A program made the translations under genes and the position numbers. This document shows, one piece after another, positions 61,390-64,000 of a DNA stretch of 64,000 nucleotides (the stretch's first letter is position 1; each line of letters begins with the position of its first letter). Below the pieces are notes generated by a model. That model worked only from the letters and a program-made list of their open reading frames with translations. It had not been told where the DNA came from and searched no databases. The DNA is from Sulfurivermis fontis (GTDB lineage: Bacteria; Pseudomonadota; Gammaproteobacteria; Thiohalomonadales; Thiohalomonadaceae), in contig NZ_AP018724.1 of NCBI RefSeq assembly GCF_004001245.1, positions 2,658,501-2,722,500 on the forward strand, given 5' to 3'.

Positions 61390-63024
61390 TTATATCCCCT
61401 TTCCCTCGGGGAGCGGTGAGGGCTGCGGGAAAGGGACATCAGCGTGCGTCACGGGGTCGCCGCGTTGCTCGAAAGCCTGGCCGAGGACGGAGCGCCAGGC
61501 ATTTCGATCTTCAGGATAGCGCCTGAGCGCATCGATGATGGCGGCTGTGCGTGCCTGACGGCGGGATAGGTCATTGACCTGCTGCCAGGCGCGGGCCTCG
61601 TCGCCGAAGTTGTGTTGCATGTTGGCGATGAACTGCCCGAACAGCTGCCTTGCCCCGGCCAGCTCATCCCGCTGCTGCCACCAGCCAGCGTCACTCTCGT
61701 ACAAGCTGCGCAGCTGCGCGATCTTCGCCACGATCTGTTGATGCTTGTGACCATACCTGGCGTGCATCTGCGCCTCCACTTCGCCGACCGTGCGCGTCAG
61801 CTCATCTTCGGCCGGAGACACCGCCGGATAACCCAGGGCCGTCAGCCGTTCCATGCTGAACAGCATGACATCGCCGAAGTATTGCCGCTCGAATTCGCCG
61901 GACAGATCGATCTGCGTCTGTGCACGCTCGATACCGGGGCGGAATTCGGACTGGCCCAGCCCCTCCACCGTGCGGCGGTGCAGCATGGGCAGGTTGGCCG
62001 AGACGAAGCCCGCGCCCAGTTCGGCCTTGATGATGCGTCCCAACGTCGGTCCCGCCATGCGCAGCCTGAGGCCAGCGAAGGGGATGAAGTAGTCCAGACA
62101 GTCCGGGGTGAAGACGTAATTGCCGGTGTAGATGGTGCGCGCCGGGGTGAGGGTCCCCAACAATTCGGCCGGCTGATACACACTGCGACGCGTCGGGTGT
62201 TCGCCGTCGAAAAAGCGCGCCAGCCGGGCGGCGAAATGGATGAAGCAGGCGACGTGATCATGCGCACCGCGCAGGTGGCAGTGATAACGGAACGCCTCTG
62301 GCGCCTTGAAGCCGAACATGTCCGCCATATCATGATAGGCGGCATCGGCGGCGGGGCGCCGCGCCGTATGGAAGGTACATGGCGCCTGCGGCGTGCAGCG
62401 CGCCATATCGGCCAGAAACGCCATGACATCGTCGAGGAAGTTGCCCGCCATCACCGCCGGCGACACCGGCGGGTCGCCGACCACCTTGCCGGTGAGGATG
62501 CGCACCGGCGTGGTGGAGAATATCTGGTCGAGGCCGTTCAGGTAATCGACGGCGTATTGCTCCTCCTCACCGGCGGCCGTGGCCAGATTGACGCGAAACT
62601 CCTGGTCGCTGTCGAGAAACCAGATCAGCTGCCGGCGTCCGTCCTGCACCTGGCGGCGCAGCCAGAGATAGGCGATGTTGCGGGTGATGGAGGCGCCCTT
62701 GTGGGCGTAGCTGCCACCGTCGCCAATGATGCCGGCCAGTTGCATGCGTAGTGGTGCAGGCAGCGAGTCCACCAGTGCGCGCTGCGCGTCCGGGCCGAGG
62801 TGGTGCACAGCGATGCCCTGCGCGGTGACGGACGCGGCGATGGCCCGGTGCTGCTCGATGCTGCTGGCGTCGCGGCTGTCCTCCGCCACCAGCACCATCA
62901 CCTTGCCGGCATAGGGATAGCGGCGCTTCAGCTCCAGCAATGTATGCAGGCAGTCGGACAGGTGGCGCGGACGATCGGCGACGGGGATGACGAGGGTGAT
63001 GTCGTGGGGGGCGGGCGCAGTCAT
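61390..63024 (-). CDS. Large glycosyltransferase-like protein with repeat-derived tail
   Basis: 544 residues. The N-terminal ~250 residues look like a GT-A nucleotide-sugar fold: ITLVIPVADRPRHLSDCLHTLLEL at the beginning and LIWFLDSDQEFRVN, a DxD-type metal motif (DSDQE). The C-terminal half is helical, function unknown. The last residues (PFPQPSPLPEGKGI) are read from a low-complexity inverted repeat TTTCCC.../...GGGAAA around 61395-61435, so the true C-terminus was probably shorter. The start overlaps the TPP enzyme stop (ATGA). Confidence 0.75.
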   Translation of the reverse strand: MTAPAPHDITLVIPVADRPRHLSDCLHTLLELKRRYPYAGKVMVLVAEDSRDASSIEQHRAIAASVTAQGIAVHHLGPDAQRALVDSLPAPLRMQLAGIIGDGGSYAHKGASITRNIAYLWLRRQVQDGRRQLIWFLDSDQEFRVNLATAAGEEEQYAVDYLNGLDQIFSTTPVRILTGKVVGDPPVSPAVMAGNFLDDVMAFLADMARCTPQAPCTFHTARRPAADAAYHDMADMFGFKAPEAFRYHCHLRGAHDHVACFIHFAARLARFFDGEHPTRRSVYQPAELLGTLTPARTIYTGNYVFTPDCLDYFIPFAGLRLRMAGPTLGRIIKAELGAGFVSANLPMLHRRTVEGLGQSEFRPGIERAQTQIDLSGEFERQYFGDVMLFSMERLTALGYPAVSPAEDELTRTVGEVEAQMHARYGHKHQQIVAKIAQLRSLYESDAGWWQQRDELAGARQLFGQFIANMQHNFGDEARAWQQVNDLSRRQARTAAIIDALRRYPEDRNAWRSVLGQAFEQRGDPVTHADVPFPQPSPLPEGKGI

Positions 63025-64000
63025 CGCCGCGATGAATAATTGGGAAACAGATTCTTGTCGATGACGATTTCGATCAGGTTGATCGAATCGCGCAGGTCGC
63101 AGTGGGCGAACAGCGCATCGACATCCATCATGCCCTCCACCCGCTGGTAATGAATGCCGAAGGAGCGGGCCAGCAGTTCGAAGTCGGGATTCACGAAGTC
63201 GCAGCTGATGAAGCGCTGCTGGTAGTGCTGGTGCTGGTTCTTGCGGATCAGGCCCATGGTGGCGTTGTTGAACACCACGACATTGAGCGGGATGCCGTAG
63301 TTCACCGCCGTCATGATCTCCATGGCGCACATCTGGAAACCGCCGTCGCCGATGATGGCGAAGGTCGGTCGCTGCTCGATGAAGCGCGCGCCGATGGCAG
63401 CCGGGATGGCATGCCCCAACGAGGAAATGCCGGAGTTGGGGTAGTAGCGGTTACCGCTCGCCACGTTGTAGAAGTTCTGCGCGAAGATGATGTTGTCGTC
63501 GAACACCTGCACGCCGCGCGGGAAGTTCTGCTCCAGCGCACGGAAGAAATACTCCATCAGGGCAAAGCCGGACTGGAAGATGGCGTAATCGCTGGTGACG
63601 GCCGCCTTGGAGCGTTCGATTTCGCCGCGCAGGCGCGCGAAGCTGGCGGCCTCGGCCTCGCGGCCGTCGAGATAGGTCAGCACACCTCCCAGCACCACCT
63701 TGATATCGCCGTGGATGGCGAGATCGGCGGGAAACACCTTTTCCAGCTGCGCCGGGTCGAGATCGACCTGCACCACCTTCTTGCCGCCGAGCAGGGCCGG
63801 GTCCCACAGGTAGCTGGTGCGCTCGTTGAAGCTGGCGCCGAGAAACACCACCAGATCGGCCCGGTCCACCACATAGCGGTAGGCGTGGCCGCTGGAGGTG
63901 ACGCCGAGGCTGCCGAGGGCCAGCGGCGACTGCTCGCTGATCACGCCCTTGGCCTTGAGGCTGGTGGTTACCGGCACGTTGAGCAGGGCCGACAGTTGTT
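63021..64000 (-). CDS. Thiamine-diphosphate-dependent enzyme, acetolactate-synthase-like (N-terminus outside window)
   Basis: The frame runs to the right edge, so the N-terminal PYR domain and its catalytic Glu are missing. Visible are the central FAD/nucleotide-type domain (SSGHAYRYVVDRADLVVFLGASFNERTSYLW) and the C-terminal TPP-binding domain with the GDG...NN motif (IIGDGGFQMCAMEIMTAVNYGIPLNVVVFNN). In a polysaccharide context it may make a branched or pyruvate-derived sugar precursor rather than acetolactate. Coupled to the glycosyltransferase-like gene by a start/stop overlap. Confidence 0.88.
   Translation of the reverse strand, partial: QLSALLNVPVTTSLKAKGVISEQSPLALGSLGVTSSGHAYRYVVDRADLVVFLGASFNERTSYLWDPALLGGKKVVQVDLDPAQLEKVFPADLAIHGDIKVVLGGVLTYLDGREAEAASFARLRGEIERSKAAVTSDYAIFQSGFALMEYFFRALEQNFPRGVQVFDDNIIFAQNFYNVASGNRYYPNSGISSLGHAIPAAIGARFIEQRPTFAIIGDGGFQMCAMEIMTAVNYGIPLNVVVFNNATMGLIRKNQHQHYQQRFISCDFVNPDFELLARSFGIHYQRVEGMMDVDALFAHCDLRDSINLIEIVIDKNLFPNYSSRR

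Overview
The window is a GC-rich, gene-dense stretch of a gammaproteobacterial chromosome. The order lgt-thyA-folA and the presence of rimO, an mltC-like gene and an ldtD/mepK pair are gammaproteobacterial in character. A Qmo/Hdr-type electron-transfer cluster, a flavocytochrome c sulfide dehydrogenase pair, a thiosulfate-uptake pair (TsuA/TusA-like) and the RuBisCO-activation pair cbbQ/cbbO point to a chemolithoautotrophic sulfur oxidiser. No species can be named from the sequence alone.

Layout. 1-8.3 kb: tail of a CZB chemoreceptor, then leftward genes for a PAS-GGDEF-EAL protein, folA, thyA, lgt and an RlmI-type rRNA methyltransferase. 8.3-17.6 kb: a periplasmic haem-c GGDEF/EAL-type sensor behind an FNR-like site, two paralogous SH3/coiled-coil proteins, rimO, a HIT protein, a GST-fold protein, an AEC permease, a YjbQ protein and an HU-like protein with a histone-like tail. 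17.66-18.99 kb: a complete ISL3-family insertion sequence with 8-bp target duplications. 19-27 kb: CBS protein, YfaZ-like porin, a translationally coupled MacAB-like exporter (adaptor, ATPase, two permeases), a DUF3365 cytochrome and a DMT transporter. 27-31.2 kb: a leftward run of periplasmic, cysteine-bearing proteins (FecR, Cys/coiled-coil, TPR-PDZ-CFI-box, membrane thioredoxin). 31.3-35.6 kb: cell-wall enzymes (MltC, MepK-like, LdtD) plus a thioredoxin and a DUF2384 protein. 35.7-44 kb: TauE/SafE permease, SPOR protein, second FecR protein, secreted pentapeptide-repeat protein and small conserved proteins. 44.3-47.9 kb: tsuA-like, tusA-like and GGDEF-EAL genes in one operon. 48.1-58.7 kb: cbbO and cbbQ leftward; qmoA-qmoB-hdrC-hdrB and fccA-fccB rightward. 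58.8-64 kb: a surface-glycan type region (nucleotide-sugar dehydrogenase, methyltransferase-like, sulfotransferase-like, glycosyltransferase-like, TPP enzyme).

How the genes fit together. FccAB would oxidise sulfide. The TsuA/TusA pair would bring thiosulfate in for sulfur transfer. The soluble QmoAB-HdrCB module would exchange electrons with APS reductase (not in this window) in sulfite oxidation. CbbQO would keep RuBisCO active for CO2 fixation. Three separate c-di-GMP enzymes, one carrying a covalent haem motif and one inside the thiosulfate operon, suggest that second-messenger signalling is tied to redox and sulfur supply.

Non-coding structure is unusually rich. (1) A 205-bp hairpin-packed element is present in four copies plus one fragment. 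Its ends resemble IS5-subgroup ends and its flanks are mostly YTAR-like, so I read it as an IS5-derived MITE. (2) A set of palindromic arrays is built from degenerate heptamers (CAAGTKN, ACGAGNN or TTTCGNN types). They sit between genes and in places reach into genes: the folA N-terminus, the chemoreceptor C-terminus and the whole leader of the GST gene. (3) There are GTAG-headed REP-like hairpins. These repeats are the least explained part of the window.
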